NCBI GenBank assembly: GCA_946406115.1 | Contig: OX291550.1 | Location: 22,172,722-22,236,721, forward strand | DNA length: 64,000 bases | Source: Apoda limacodes | Taxonomy: Eukaryota; Arthropoda; Insecta; Lepidoptera; Limacodidae | Reading direction: 5' to 3' | Part shown: positions 52,940-64,000 of the stretch, piece by piece | Layout of the letters: the number at the start of each line of letters is the position of its first letter | How positions within the stretch are numbered: position 1 is the first letter of the stretch | The notes under the pieces: model-generated | The model's database searches: none | Seen by the model: only the letters and a program-made list of their open reading frames with translations | What the model was told of the DNA's origin: nothing | Translations under genes and position numbers: made by a program

Positions 52940-54266
52940 AGTATTAATCATTCTAATGCTATTTTTACGTACGTGTATTCAATGAGAAAGTATCGCTCAC
53001 CTTCACGTAAGACCTCCAGAAAACAGCAGACTTCTCTCCAAAGAGAACTGATGTATTTATAGAAAAATATCAAATGGGAGATTTAACCCTAAGAAGGTAA
53101 TTTAGACTTCATTCAAAACTGACCAAGGGGGAAAAAAGAAAACCCAGAGTCTCAGCCCGGGTCATGAAAGAAAATTCCGAAATCTGTAACTTCAAAACTC
53201 TACCTCCAAAGGAAGAGTCTGAAACAAGGAAAAATTTGTATGTAGCAACGCCTTTTCTCATAAGTCTTGAAGCAGTGCACACCACGAGCTATGTTTGTTT
53301 AATATCCAATTCGCTATCAAGGTATCTTTTTGATTTCTTTTGATATAATTTGTTATTTTCTTTAAAATATATAACAACAAACTTGATTAATGACTTAAGT
53401 GTGCACCGTTTGCGGTTGTTCGAGCCAAGTCGATAACGAACTAGGTATCATTATTGTGAAGTTATAAAGTCAAATTAAAAATGTCGTGTTCAATTGTACT
53501 TCGAGTCACTACTCTTAACTGTATACATGTTTTATAATGTTTCTTTTGCAGTCGCTAAAAGTTATTTTTTTTACTGTTTGCCTACTTCTTAGAGTCGTTA
53601 GTTGGATCCCGATGCATATCGATAATTACTTTTGTGATGTTGAAATCAAAACACTTTTAGGGTCAGCTTTAAAAAGAGGACTCCTCGCTAGCTTGTTCAA
53701 ACTTTTATGGTAGATAAATATGATCCCTTTGACCTTAAATCTAAAATTTTAATTCACAGAAATGAATACTTTTTGAGTTATGAATTTTTGAAAATCATGA
53801 AAATCGTCATAATATTTGTTTAATCTATGGCCAGAGATTTGTTTTCAGGGACAGGAAAAATGTATCGATACTTTGGGGTATCGATAGATTGGATAATCGA
53901 GTACTTTTTTTTCGATTTTGATACTCTTCTACAGCAGTACTTTGTCAATAATAGAGTGAAATGCAAGTTTTTTTCAAAACTATAAAACTGGAACTTTCAT
54001 TATATGTGCCGTGTGCGGTAACTTATCGATGACCACAATATCATTTGCCAGAAATTTTATAACCAGAGTAACAATATCTAATTTTAACATTTGACAACTT
54101 CATTATTTACCATCTTATCATAAACTCGATGTTACGACAAATCAAAGTAATGTTTTCCATAATTTTTGTTTTCCGTTTGATCCCCAAAGGTCAACCTTTA
54201 TGTATGTTTTTTTGATAAATTAGGAATTCGGACAACATTCGAGAACGGACTGATGACACTAGAAAC
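52940..54266. other. Intergenic spacer between divergent genes
   Basis: AT-rich. No gene, RNA or element boundary recognised. Confidence 0.4.
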
Positions 54267-54314
54267 GAGATTTATAGGTAAGGTAAGTCCATACTTACCT
54301 AACCTATAAATCTC
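54267..54314. repeat. Hairpin, 21-bp stem with 6-base loop
   Basis: GAGATTTATAGGTAAGGTAA on the left pairs with CTTACCTAACCTATAAATCT on the right, one mismatch in 21, loop TCCATA. Confidence 0.85.
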
Positions 54315-54395
54315 ACGATTGCTGCTTACAAAACGAGTAGATGCCGGGTTAGGTTAGAAGGTTAAGCTAATCTTGCTTAGCTTCGCTCCTGCCTT

Positions 54396-54525
54396 AGCCT
54401 TCGTGGCTATTTTTTTTATTTCTACCCAGTAATCTTGTTAGGACACCCCAACACAGCCGAGTCAGGTTAGAGGGTTAAGACAGGAGTAGCCTTCGTGGTT
54501 ATTTTTTATTTCTACCCAGTAATTA
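54396..54525 (+). repeat. Direct duplication, offset 92 bp
   Basis: AGCCTTCGTGGCTATTTTTT and ATTTCTACCCAGTAAT at 54396-54432 recur at 54488-54523. Between them, GTTAGAGGGTTAAG echoes GTTAGAAGGTTAAG upstream. Confidence 0.7.
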
Positions 54526-54595
54526 AAGTAAAATATTTGTTAGTAACAGTAATAGTTTGTCTGTTGCAAAACGTAGGTTATTAAAAAAAAAAAAG

Positions 54596-54640
54596 AATGA
54601 GTTGCACTCCGGGAGTGCTGGCAGAAGTGAAAACCTTTAC
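54596..54640 (+). repeat. Dispersed repeat fragment, partner at 43755-43815
   Basis: GAGTTGCACTCCGGGAGTGC then GGCAGAAGTGAAAACC, preceded by a run of 12 A. Confidence 0.6.
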
Positions 54641-54800
54641 ACACGATTCGCGCTTAACACTCAAATATGTCACAGGACATGTCTTTGACATTGTCAAGAA
54701 ATAATAATGTTTTTTTATTTACTTTTTTGACGTAGTATATTTGACATCGCAATCTGTCATAGAATTAAAATTCCATATCCAACCTCCCTGTACTACTCAT

Positions 54801-55257
54801 AATCGCGAATACTAAAAATTAAAATTATAATAGGCGTGGCATTACGGTTTCCGTATTTTACAAAGACAAAGATGCACTTTGTTAAATTTACATATTTTAA
54901 ACACTTTATATACTCGAATTTTACGAATATACAGCAGTATGGCCACTACACAGACGGTCGAGCTATCAAATGTCACCATCCATGGATGCGCGTAGCACTC
55001 TGTAACATAAACACACACGACCATTCGCGCAAGCACCCTGCGCCGCCTAAACGAAACAGCAGGCGCAGGCATACATTTTCGCCGCGTCGTAGAAAGAGAG
55101 GGGGATACTCCCTCTCCTACGCCGCGCCAGCTAGCTACTCTCCATCCGTCTTACGCATTTTCACGATCAGGACACGTGACCTGACGCGAGTTTATCATTT
55201 TTTACCCATACCAAAAAAAGTGCACAACGTCGCTAAAGAAGTTTTCACTTCAAAAAT
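54801..55257 (+). repeat. Dispersed repeat, long copy with 295-bp middle (partner 1153-1311)
   Basis: The flanks match the compact copy; the middle 54855-55149 is GC-richer toward its right end and lies between two CCGT. The middle has no inverted ends. An open frame crosses it but has no protein-like pattern. Confidence 0.75.
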
Positions 55258-55628
55258 TCAGAACCAACTCTGTCAACCCCGAAACGCCGTGGTCTTGGTT
55301 TGCCCAACCCTTAGTGTTTCTAAGAGTCCGGAGGCGCGGAGAGAGAGCAGCTACGTCCGCCGTAACAAAGACACAGGTACTCGCGAGTCGTAGCGGGGCG
55401 CGATTTACCCTTTTTGGAATTTTGCGTATTTTTTCCTGGAGCTTTGGGGCACCCGCGGTAGTTTGCAGGGTGGGTCCCTCACTAACACAAAGAACGCAAG
55501 TGACTGAGTCAGTTGCGTTGTCGCAGACGCGATCACAATCTGCAGTGGCGTAATCGCGCAGGCATTTCACACCTCGATCGCGACACACCTATTGCCATAG
55601 AGACCATAAAGAAAACGTTGCCGTCCCA
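55258..55628. other. CpG-richer block upstream of WDR3
   Basis: Noticeably richer in CG dinucleotides than its surroundings (GTCGCAGACGCGATCAC, GGCGTAATCGCGCAGG). It could be promoter-associated or part of the adjoining repeat; no element or exon was recognised. Confidence 0.35.
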
Positions 55629-55810
55629 GGCGCGTTCCTTTTGAGCTGCGATGCAATTTAATAGTAAAACATTTTGTAGCCAAATTACTTAAGACGAAAT
55701 GCTAAAAGTCAAGATTACATTTTGGCAATTTTGAAAAGATAAGTAGTACCAAAAGCTTGTAAACGTAAACCGCTAACAATTTCAGTATGTAGTAGCTAGA
55801 TGAAACGCCC
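55629..55810 (-). mobile_element. Short copy of the TA-flanked MITE (partner 52473-52937)
   Basis: Minus strand starts GGGCGTTTCATCT (TA at 55811-55812) and ends GGAACGCGCC, with TTGACTTTTAGCATTTCGTC and TTTTACTATTAAATTGCA inside. The left end is mutated. Confidence 0.7.
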
Positions 55811-56084
55811 TAATCTTTATCTATTCACAATAAAAAAAATTAAAATGAAAACGTAAAAGCTAGTAGTGTTTATATTCTCTTTGATAAAAGCCTTCCTTTT
55901 GGTATAATTATAATACTCTTTGGATAAAAGCTAGGTTAGAAAACTTGTAGGTTATGTTATGGTAGTGTTTATTTACTTTTCTTAATTTTTTATCAATGGG
56001 ATGGTAATAATAACCCTTAAATAAGCTCAGTACACATTTACATAGAGTTGATAGAAGTATTGATTTGGGTTTTATATTGATGCA

Positions 56085-56255
56085 ATGGGTCTTACCAAAC
56101 AATACCTGCGATATGCGCCTAATGGATTATTTAATATAATTGCAAGTGCAAATTGCAATAGTTTTCATGTGCCTATAAAAGGTGTTAGTGGAAGATATTT
56201 AGCTGTTGGAGCTTGTGAACATGTCACAGTGTGGGATATGAGACTAGGAGAAAAG
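56085..56255 (+). CDS. WDR3: WDR3 exon 1
   Basis: 57 codons, MGLTKQYLRY through WDMRLGEK, donor GAAAAG|GTAACT, phase 0. The genome has no in-frame ATG immediately upstream that would better fit the family. Confidence 0.94.
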
Positions 56256-59200
56256 GTAACTGTTTTTGAAATGACTCAATGTGCATTCTACAACATTACG
56301 AGAAAGTTAAAAAATGGATCTGGAATACCTAGTTTAGGAATCATTCGTTCGTTCTTTTCCTCTTGTTTTGTTCAATTGAAGTAACAGTCAATATTTACAC
56401 CCTTTAATGTAAGAATTAACTTACAAATATTTGTTCTAAAACAGTTAGAAACCATCTTTACAAACAACTTTATGACTACTCAACAAAAAGCATTGAAACA
56501 CAATCTTAAACATATGAGTTTCCTTCCTTATTCACCTATGGCAAGCAATATTCTAACATATAAATTTTATCAGGACCTCCTACATGCAAATAAATTTTGT
56601 TGGTAAATAATAAAATTAGATTATAAACAACATAAAATAAATGTCTTAATTCTTTTACCTATGGGCCATGCCCATGTGACATTGCCGCTAGTCACTTATA
56701 TCTGTACATTAACCTAGGATGTTTAATTTTTATTTGTGAAACTCGTCATTAGGATGCCTTGTTGCGTTATATTAAAAATTTATCTTGAATCGCAGCTATG
56801 ATAACGGCCGGAGGGATTTGATTACTATTTTATTAGGCTTACACAATTTCACTTTTTAAGTAAACAAATCAAAACAAACAGAGCACCAAAATGTGCGTAC
56901 TTACTATGAGCACCAAACTAAACATATCAAAACACTCAACGTGGCATGATTTATTTTTGGCGAATATTTGGCTATTCGGCCAGGAAGCTCGAAGAATATT
57001 TGATATTCTGATTTGGCGTGTGGCCAAATATACTATTTGTTGCAAGTCTAGGATATCCTCATATCTAACCTCAAGGTAGCAATTTTGAAATATTTAATTT
57101 TTTTTTTATAATTTTTCACTTTTACAATTTGAGATAGTTCCTTAAACTTCAGTATGTTTTAAACTCATGTTTTGTAGTTGTAGTCACCATATATGCTCAG
57201 AAAGAGCTGGAAAATGAAAAGGGGATAGTGAGAATTAGTGGGATAACCCCTGTAACCCATTTACATACTATTAAACGAAAACAGTACAGCATAGTATAGT
57301 TCCATATAAGTCTTGTAAAACTGAAGTTTAAGGAACTATCTCACATTGTAAAAATAAAAATAAAAGAAAATATTAAATTGAAACATTTTTAAAAGTGTGT
57401 TCTTGAGTTTAGATATGAGGATATTATTACATATCATTTGAGGTATGTTTTATACAAATTTTCCTGGAGGAGCCCAAGCTTATGTTTTAAAAAAATAGTT
57501 TTTGGATTTTAGGAACCAAGTGGACAAAAGGTTAATTTTTATTTTTGGTATTAGTGTTATATATTTTTAGATAGCCCTTTAATTTGATACCTCACATGAT
57601 AGGTTTCTAAAAAAAAATTCAAATCCCATAGACAAAATTGATGATGTTGTAACACCCCCCTTCCTGGTGGCGTTGCATACATATAGTCGAAGGATGTGTT
57701 TTAATGCCAAGTTTGTTCTGTATGGAAGTATTTGTTATTAACTTAAAATCTTGCACCAGCACCAAATTCTTAAATGTGTCAATCCTGGAATTAATCCAAC
57801 CAAACTTTTATTGTCCAGGTTTCTGAAGCATACAAGAAAATGGAGAAGACTAATGCATTCATAGGTCCCACTTTGGTTTTGCCCTTTTGTTAAACACTAA
57901 ATATTAATACCATTTGTTACAGGCGCAAGTGCTTTTGGGCGAAAATGTAGTAGTCTCACAAATTGCAGCAAGCCCTACTGGCAACCACATGGCTGTAGGA
58001 TACATTGATGGGAATATTAATGTGTTTGAGTTGATTAACAATGATATAGTATGTGTCTTTGCCGGCCACAAGTCTGAAGTTACATGTCTGCAGTATGATG
58101 AAAAAGGGCACCGCTTGGTATCTGGCTCAAAGGTATTTTAAAATACTGTTTTAGGGTAGATCTCTGAAAAGTAGACAAAATCAGCATTAAAAAATATTGA
58201 AAAATATGTGGCGTAAATGAAAACAATATATATTCCACATTTGGCAAATTTTACAATGGTAGAAAGTAGCCTAGTATTTATTATTTGTAGATTTGCAATT
58301 CTATTTTATATACAATACACAAGTTTTTTTTCAGTTTTTGTAAAACAAGCCCTATTGTCCAGAGAAAACAACAGTTTTTTTTGTAATAAGATTTCAAGTT
58401 TAGTGGGGAGAGTATATGACTGTTTTTGTGGATTTACTGATTTTTTTATTTCTTAAGTTTATTTTTATGATGGATGGAGCTTTTTAGTAAGAGCCATTAA
58501 GATAACATCTGCAATGATAATAATTTAAATGAAACATATGCTTTGTTGCTCTGAAATATTGCAGAAATTGAATTTATAAAGTAACTTTAGAAATAAAACA
58601 AAATAAATGGTTTGGAGAATCTCACGATACCCAAAAGCTAAGAACTCCACAATAACCATGTCAATCAGGTTATTGTGGAGTTCTTCTACTAAAATATATT
58701 ACAGCCATACTGATGAGCTTTTTATAGTTTGTGGCATAAACTTTCGGTCTCTTCTTTCATACTTTACGTGTCGCATACAAATGTACTTACATATGCTATA
58801 TGGCGCGTCAGTTGTTAGAGATGTTTTAGCTCCTGTACTAACTTTCTGGCTAACACACACACACATGACCATAGTCACATCAATGGCTTACATGACTTTT
58901 TGACAATTCACAGGATACTGAGGTGATTCTTTGGGATGTAGTATCAGAAACTGGCATAGCCAGATTCAGTGGACACAAAGGTGCAATAACAAGTGTGCTA
59001 TTTATTAATGGAAAGAATGTCGTGGTTAGCTCATCTAAAGATACTTTTGTTAAGTTTTGGGATATTGAGACTAAGCACTGTTTTAAGACCTTAGGAGGAC
59101 ATCAAATGGAGGTAAGTCTGTCAAATGCTTTTTCATTGTATGATAGGCTATCAGAGCAAAAGAATTTTTGTAACCTTGTAACTCACAATTTATTGCTAGT

Positions 59201-62200
59201 TGTAATTTTTTTAAAAAAAACAAAAACTGGACAAGTGCGTGTGGCGTACACTTTAACTTAGGGTTATGTAGTATGAGAATTATTGCACATATGTAAATAA
59301 TTCAAAAAAAAAATTAAAAGCTCTGTATATATCCTATTCTATTTCATCCAAAAGCTTTAAGAACACATAGCTGAATAGAAACAGGGAGAATGCACATTAT
59401 GTATATAGAGAGAGATTTTTTTTTATATATGGCAGTTAACCTTAAATGCCTGCCTACCTCAAAAAAATTATGGAAGGATACCAGAATTATAAGATGGTGA
59501 TATATGGACGGACGTGACGTTTCAAAAACAATAATGGTTTAAATTTTATCAGCTTCTAACTTTTTTAACCATCAAGAAGCTGTTTGCAAAACTTTTAGTA
59601 TTGTTCCGTGATGACGTCGTACCAATTTATGATGTTCCTTATTTCTTCTGTATATTAAATACGGCGCTTTAGACTTGTTACTTTATACTTAGTGCTATAT
59701 TGTGTGGTGGGACGGAACCCTTCGTGCGTACGTCCGACTCACACTTGTTGGATTGTTAGGTGTATTTTCCATTCTGAGTTTTACACATGCATAACTACAG
59801 GGAAACGGGATACATTAGGTGACTTGATATGTAATGGAACCGTTATTCCTTCAGGTCTGGTCTGCAGTGCTGTTGAAGGAGGAGAGATATCTGGTGACCG
59901 GCAGCATGGACCAGGAGCTCCGCGTCTGGAAGCTGCACTGGATTGATGAGGTGAAGGTAGAGGAGAAACTTGTGAGGCAATTGGAGATTGTCAAAATAGA
60001 AGAAACTGACAGTGTTGAAGACAGCTCAGTAAGTTTAAAAAGAAACAAAACATGTTCTTAAAAAGTATACTTATATTAACTATATAAAAAAATATCTATA
60101 TCTGTAAAGGAGAATGGGCAAAAATTTATGAATCCTGGTCTAAGAAATTAAAAGTCTGCCCCAAAGTTTAATATATTTAGAAGAGTAGTCTCATCATATC
60201 CTTTTTTAAATGGGACCATAAAAATTTATCATATAGTAATTAAAAAAATCTGATCCAATACAATTTAAACAGTTGTCAGATTGAAAGAACAGTATATTAT
60301 TATCTTATTTTCTGCAGGATAATTTTTTACGGACCCTTTACAAAAAAATATGTAGTGAAACTACTTTCCTGAATACACTAACAACTTTTCTTTTGGACCA
60401 ATTTGCCCACTGTCCTTTGAATCCATCTATACTTACATATAAAAACTGGTAAATTAGTTTGAACACGTTTAATATCAGAAATAACGATGGGCCGAATGTG
60501 GTTTGATCCGAATACGAACTTCGGTCGAACATTCGGTTAAAATAAAACAATCGGTTTATTTACGCCGCGCGTTTCGAGAGCGACACGTCGTAACTTGTTT
60601 ACGCACTAACATGAGTTATATGGCTAGAATATTTTTGTCGTCTCCTGGAAGCTCTGTACATTCTTGGCGACTTTTCTCAAAGGCAGGAAACATATACGAA
60701 CGGAAACGTAACAGGCTTCTGCTGGATAACGCCGAATCCTTGAATTTTTTGGGTTCCGTACCTCGAAAGGAAAAAAGGAACCCTTATAAGATCACTTTGT
60801 TGTCCGTCTGTCTGTCTGTCTGTCAAGATCCTTTTTCTCAGGAACGTGTATAAGGTATCAAGTTGAAATTAATATAAAGAACTAAGGTCTATGGACCGTT
60901 AAAGCTGTTGAGAAATCGAGCTTCTAGGTCAACGCAATAGAAAAAACCCGCCGAAATACGGCCATTTTTGTCGCATATTTTGGCATTCAAAACCTATTTA
61001 CTTCCGTTGTCCTAGAATCATGTTTGGCCCCAAGCAAGGTCTTACATCACAAATATAGGAAAAATCCGAAATTCGTTAATGTGCAGTTATAACACAGTAA
61101 GAAATGTTTGTCTGTCTGTCTGTCAAGACCCTTTTACTTAAGGACCCGAGGAAGTATCAAGTTGAAATTAATATCAAATACTAAAGTCTATAGTCACTTA
61201 AAGTTGTAAAAAAATTCAAGCTTCTAAGTCAATGCAATAAAAAATTATTGTATATATACACAAATAAATCAAAACCTATGGGGTACTTCCCGTTGACCTA
61301 GAATCATGAAATTTGACAAGAAGCTGTGCAATGTAGCACATACAAGAAATAATCTGAAAACCGTAAATTTGTTGTTACATCACAACAATTTTTTTTTTTT
61401 TTTTGCGATTATAAGCATATTTGCAGTTGGTAAACTAACCGCGACCTATGCCAATATATTGGGACAACAGTTGTCCAATGGCAAGGTTATGTTTGTCCCT
61501 CAATACATTTTACCTTTTACGGAACCCTCGGTGCGCGAGTTCAACTCGCACTTGACCTGTTTTTCTTACACCTTAACCTGCCTCTAGTACATTTTAAAAA
61601 CGAGTAGATGGATAAAAAAAAAAAAAAGATTTTTAAATATAATAATAAAAAACATCCTTTCATGTTTGGTTTTTAAACTAAAAAAGTGATTTCAATCAAA
61701 ATAAAGTTGTAATTGCCGATGTCCGTTAAAAGTGATTTTTCTTTAAAATTAAAATTATGCATTATTATTACACTACTTATAGATGTTTGCTAGAAGAAAA
61801 CGAATTTTATTTAATTTTCGTTTAAATTTGATATCTTTTTAATTGAGCAGAGATTTATAAAACTTAAATTAAGAAAACTAATTTAACTTATTTTTAACTG
61901 ACTTCAAAAAAAAGGAGGTTATCAATTCAACCCGTATGTATGTAATATTTTCAGAATTGCATAGTTTTTGTATATGTTAGTCTATACCAGCTTCTAAACA
62001 TGTGTGCCAAATTTTATAAGTGTATGTATGTTTGTCCGCGCATATCACGAAAACTATAAATCGAATTGCAAAAAATCTTTTTTAGTTGGACTAGATGGAA
62101 CAGTGCAAGTTTCTTCAAAATCGGTTCAGTAGTTTTTGAGGTAGAGAAATAAGTGTGTGGCAGTCACGAGGAAAACGTGTCGTTGACTTAACAGCGGAAT

Positions 62201-64000
62201 TCTTAAACATTATGCATGTTGTTACAGTGTTAAAAACAGTTAGGCTCTAGAAAAACAATTTTGATGAAAATTTCAAAAAGTGACTAAGCAATTCAAAAAG
62301 TAATCGTTAGATGGCAACACTTCATGTATTCATGTAGATATTATAATTTTATCTGAAACTACACGTAAAAGATAGAGAAATAATTGAATAAAGGTACTCG
62401 AACGAAAAAAATATTAAGTAATTAGTTTCAATTACAACTAAATATAAAAAAAAAGGGAATATAAAAGTGATTTATTCAAATTTAACCGACTTTAAAACTG
62501 TAATTTATTTAAGTAATGACTAAAAAAATTGACCAAGTGCGAGTCGGACTCGCGCACGAAGGGTTACGTACCATTATCTATAAAAACGAGAACAAAAAAC
62601 CCGTTTGTTGTATGGGAGGCCCCTTAAATATTTGTTTTATTTTAATTTAATTATTTATTTTTAAAGTAAATATATAACTAAATATTCTGTGAATATTTTA
62701 TGTGAATATTGCCTTTATCAATATCGAGCAAATGCAAGTAAAAAAATCACGTTTGTTATATGGGAGCCCCCTTAAATATTTATTTTATTCTGTTTTTTAG
62801 TATTTGTTGTTATAGTGACAAAAAGTTTTAGTTTTAAAGTCGGTTTAATTACATTGCATGTTAAGGTTTACATGTTCCTAATCATAATAAAGGACCATAA
62901 ATATAATTTTTTTTACAGTTATGATAGATATGAAATGTAAACGAATTTCGGCCCATTCTTAATCAGAAACTATAAAAATTTTGCGTTGGTTAAGCCGTGT
63001 ATTGTAGAAGGTCCTGGGCAATATTAGGTATTTTATCCTATACTAAGGGGCGGAGCAGGAACCTTTTGTGAGTAAAACCGCTGAAAACAGCTAATATCAG
63101 ATAGGGATATTCTCATTTATTTTAATATCATGAACTTAATAAATATTGAGTAGTATTTGATTATGTCTAAAAACAAGTCAATAACTTTGGCCAGATTAGT
63201 AGTTGTGGCTGACCATGTAACACAGTAATGTCAAACATGTAGCCCTATGTAATTTTAATAAAGTCTTCCTAATGAGGCCCGCCAGCGTGCTTCCGACTAT
63301 ATCATCAGTTTTCACAAGAACCTTTAAGTTTTGCGTACAAGTTTTCCTTCATAAGTGGAAAAATTTCCTGCGAGATCACGACTGACAGTCGGGCCTCAGT
63401 GTACTACGCATTGACAATTGTTTTGTTTAATTGTTCAGGTATTACAATGCCACCAAGTGGGTACTTTGATCCGAGGCGGAAAAGGCCGTGTGGTGGGCCT
63501 AGCTACAGACCTAGGTCAAAGTATACTTGCCTGCTATGGCACAGATGCATTACTCGAACTGTTTTCATTTTGTTCTAATGACGAAGCTAAAGTAAGGATG
63601 GACAAACGGATAAAAAAACAAAGGAAAAAGCTGTCGTGAGTATCCAATTATGATTTTCGCGGTAATTTTAATAATTTTTCTTAGTTTTTTTTATTTTATT
63701 TAGTTTAGTTAAAGTTTTGTTTTAGTCTGTCTATTCGTCTGTTTGTCCCGTTTTTATTTCGCTCGATATAACGCTGCTCTACCTAGTCTTTTTGGGCTTA
63801 ATTGGCATAAATAAATCCTAGAAAAAAAACAAACTCTAAAAACTAATCTGATTTTTTTATCTTTTAGGCGCCTGAAACAAAGTGGCGAAATTGATCCAGA
63901 AAGCACGGAAATTCCGGAACTTCTTACTTTATCAGACGAAGTACTAAGGCTGCCTTCAGTGAAGTTGGAGGCCAAGTTAAAGTCTGTAACGTTATTGCTA
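56085..64000 (+). CDS. WDR3: WD repeat protein 3 (Utp12), N-terminal part
   Basis: Model: join(56085..56255, 57923..58132, 58914..59111, 59855..60028, 63439..63635, 63868..64000 and beyond), 361 residues in the window; the family is about 940, so roughly the first two fifths. The start MGLTKQYLRYAPNGLFNII matches the invariant N-terminus of WDR3. WD units are visible: ACEHVTVWDMR, MAVGYIDGNINVFELI with AGHKSEVTCL, TEVILWDVVSETGIARFSGH, KDTFVKFWDIETKHCFKTLGGH and SMDQELRVWKLHW, then an acidic and Lys-rich linker and LIRGGKGRVVGLATDLGQSI / CYGTDALLELF. By family knowledge it belongs to the U3 snoRNP / SSU processome in the nucleolus and is needed for 18S rRNA maturation. All junctions are GT-AG and in phase. 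Confidence 0.95.
56256..57052. other. WDR3 intron 1, left part
   Basis: AT-rich. Nothing recognised. Confidence 0.4.
57053..57424. mobile_element. Foldback element, arms of about 110 bp
   Basis: ATATCCTCATATCTAA opens the left arm and closes the right arm in inverted form. AGTTCCTTAAACTTCAGT and its complement mark the inner ends. Loop of about 150 bases. WDR3 intron 1. Confidence 0.75.
57923..58132 (+). CDS. WDR3: WDR3 exon 2
   Basis: 70 codons, AQVLLGENVVVSQIAASPTG through HRLVSGSK. Acceptor TTTGTTACAG, donor TCAAAG|GTATTT. Confidence 0.93.
58640..58685. repeat. Hairpin, perfect 18-bp stem with 10-base loop
   Basis: AAGAACTCCACAATAACC at 58640-58657 is the exact complement of 58668-58685. 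WDR3 intron 2. Confidence 0.9.
58914..59111 (+). CDS. WDR3: WDR3 exon 3
   Basis: 66 codons, DTEVILWDVVSETGIARFSG through KTLGGHQME, two WD units. Acceptor AATTCACAG, donor ATGGAG|GTAAGT. Confidence 0.94.
59112..59854. other. WDR3 intron 3
   Basis: Contains scattered fragments of the dispersed repeat seen at 60745 (ACTGGACAAGTGCGTGTGGC near 59227 and GGGACGGAACCCTTCGTGCG near 59708). No exon. Confidence 0.5.
59855..60028 (+). CDS. WDR3: WDR3 exon 4
   Basis: 58 codons, VWSAVLLKEERYLVTGSMDQ then an acidic stretch ending ETDSVEDSS. Acceptor ATTCCTTCAG, donor AGCTCA|GTAAGT. Confidence 0.93.
60745..61585 (+). repeat. Dispersed lepidopteran repeat, two linked copies
   Basis: GGTTCCGTACCTCGAAAGGA opens it. 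Two successive GTCTGTCTGTCTGTC microsatellites (about 60802 and 61110) are each followed by CAAGAYCCTTTT and AAGTATCAAGTTGAAATTAA blocks, and CAAAACCTATGGGGTACTTC lies near 61270. It ends near GCGAGTTCAACTCGCACTTG. Partner at 4445-4845. Confidence 0.75.
61895..62160 (+). repeat. Dispersed lepidopteran repeat
   Basis: TGACTTCAAAAAAAAGGAGG, CGCATATCACGAAAACTATA and TTCTTCAAAATCGGTTCAGT, blocks common in lepidopteran introns. A short relative lies near 17080. Confidence 0.6.
62525..62640 (-). repeat. End fragment of the 60745-61585 repeat family, inverted
   Basis: TTGACCAAGTGCGAGTCGGA and CGAAGGGTTACGTACCATTA are the reverse complement of the right end of that family. Confidence 0.6.
62641..63438. 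other. WDR3 intron 4, right part
   Basis: AT-rich. Nothing beyond short repeat echoes (TATGGGAGSCCCCTTAAATA twice, near 62610 and 62760). Confidence 0.4.
63439..63635 (+). CDS. WDR3: WDR3 exon 5
   Basis: VLQCHQVGTLIRGGKGRVVG through basic KRIKKQRKKL, ending two bases into a Ser codon. Acceptor AATTGTTCAG, donor CTGTC|GTGAGT. Confidence 0.92.
63868..64000 (+). CDS. WDR3: WDR3 exon 6, cut by the window edge
   Basis: RLKQSGEIDPESTEIPELLT then DEVLRLPSVKLEAKLKSVTL, matching DEIQRVTNIKTSAKIKSFDL in human WDR3. Acceptor ATCTTTTAG. No donor before the edge. Confidence 0.92.

Noticed and set aside
54836..55393. Open frame of 185 codons on the plus strand
   Set aside because: It crosses the boundary between a dispersed repeat and its 295-bp internal block, and the translation has no recognisable motif or conserved-protein look.
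60802..60823. CTGT microsatellites taken as a regulatory array
   Set aside because: They belong to a dispersed repeat that carries the same GTCTGTCTGTC run in each copy.

Overview
The window looks like nuclear DNA of a moth or butterfly (Lepidoptera). It is AT-rich, its genes are split into short exons by long repeat-filled introns, and it carries repeats typical of that order: a non-LTR element with the TTACCATCAGGCGGGCC 3' end, Metulj-like tRNA-derived SINEs, a TCCTACTAATATTATAAA-type Helitron-like repeat, mariners and many MITEs. No prokaryotic features, CRISPR array or functional tRNA gene was seen.

Four host genes can be assembled exon by exon with GT-AG junctions (one predicted GC-AG) and consistent phase. 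(1) Positions 3629-15246, plus strand: a complete BAR plus RhoGAP protein of 879 residues (RhoGAP92B / ARHGAP17 family), ending in a proline-rich tail and a PDZ ligand. (2) 18920-26027, minus: mitochondrial tyrosyl-tRNA synthetase (YARS2), eight exons, 461 residues. (3) 34769-51085, minus: the non-catalytic PRPP-synthetase-associated protein (PRPSAP), six coding exons, 355 residues, plus a 5' exon outside the part I can resolve. (4) 56085 to the right edge, plus: the N-terminal 361 residues of WDR3 (Utp12 of the SSU processome). Genes 1 and 2 converge, 2 and 3 are in tandem on the minus strand, 3 and 4 diverge. They share no pathway; all are housekeeping or cytoskeletal genes.

Most of the remaining sequence is mobile DNA. 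The left edge holds a broken Ty1/copia RNase H region. Introns of gene 1 hold a decayed CR1/Jockey-type LINE, a SINE, a 5'-truncated Jockey copy with a 9-bp target duplication and a Helitron-like repeat. The gap between genes 1 and 2 has a mariner and a small MITE. YARS2 introns hold a MITE with three internal 104-bp tandem repeats, a Jockey copy nested in a SINE, and direct repeats on both sides of exon 4. The 26-34.7 kb gap has SINE remnants, a DD41D-spaced mariner relic and a TA-flanked MITE. PRPSAP introns hold a 1.6-kb long-TIR element, a DIRS-like relic, a second DD41D-type mariner, an RTE relic and an apparently intact LINE with a 988-codon ORF. The 51-56 kb gap and the WDR3 introns hold MITEs, hairpins and dispersed repeats.

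No wholly new multi-gene system is visible. The most unusual structures are the MITE carrying a minisatellite (19446-19988), the TA-flanked MITE with interspersed GAAAGAGCC motifs (32298-33261), the long-TIR element (36133-37768), the intact LINE inside PRPSAP, and two gene-level oddities: a possible 60-codon optional segment in the BAR domain of gene 1 and a predicted GC-AG intron in YARS2.
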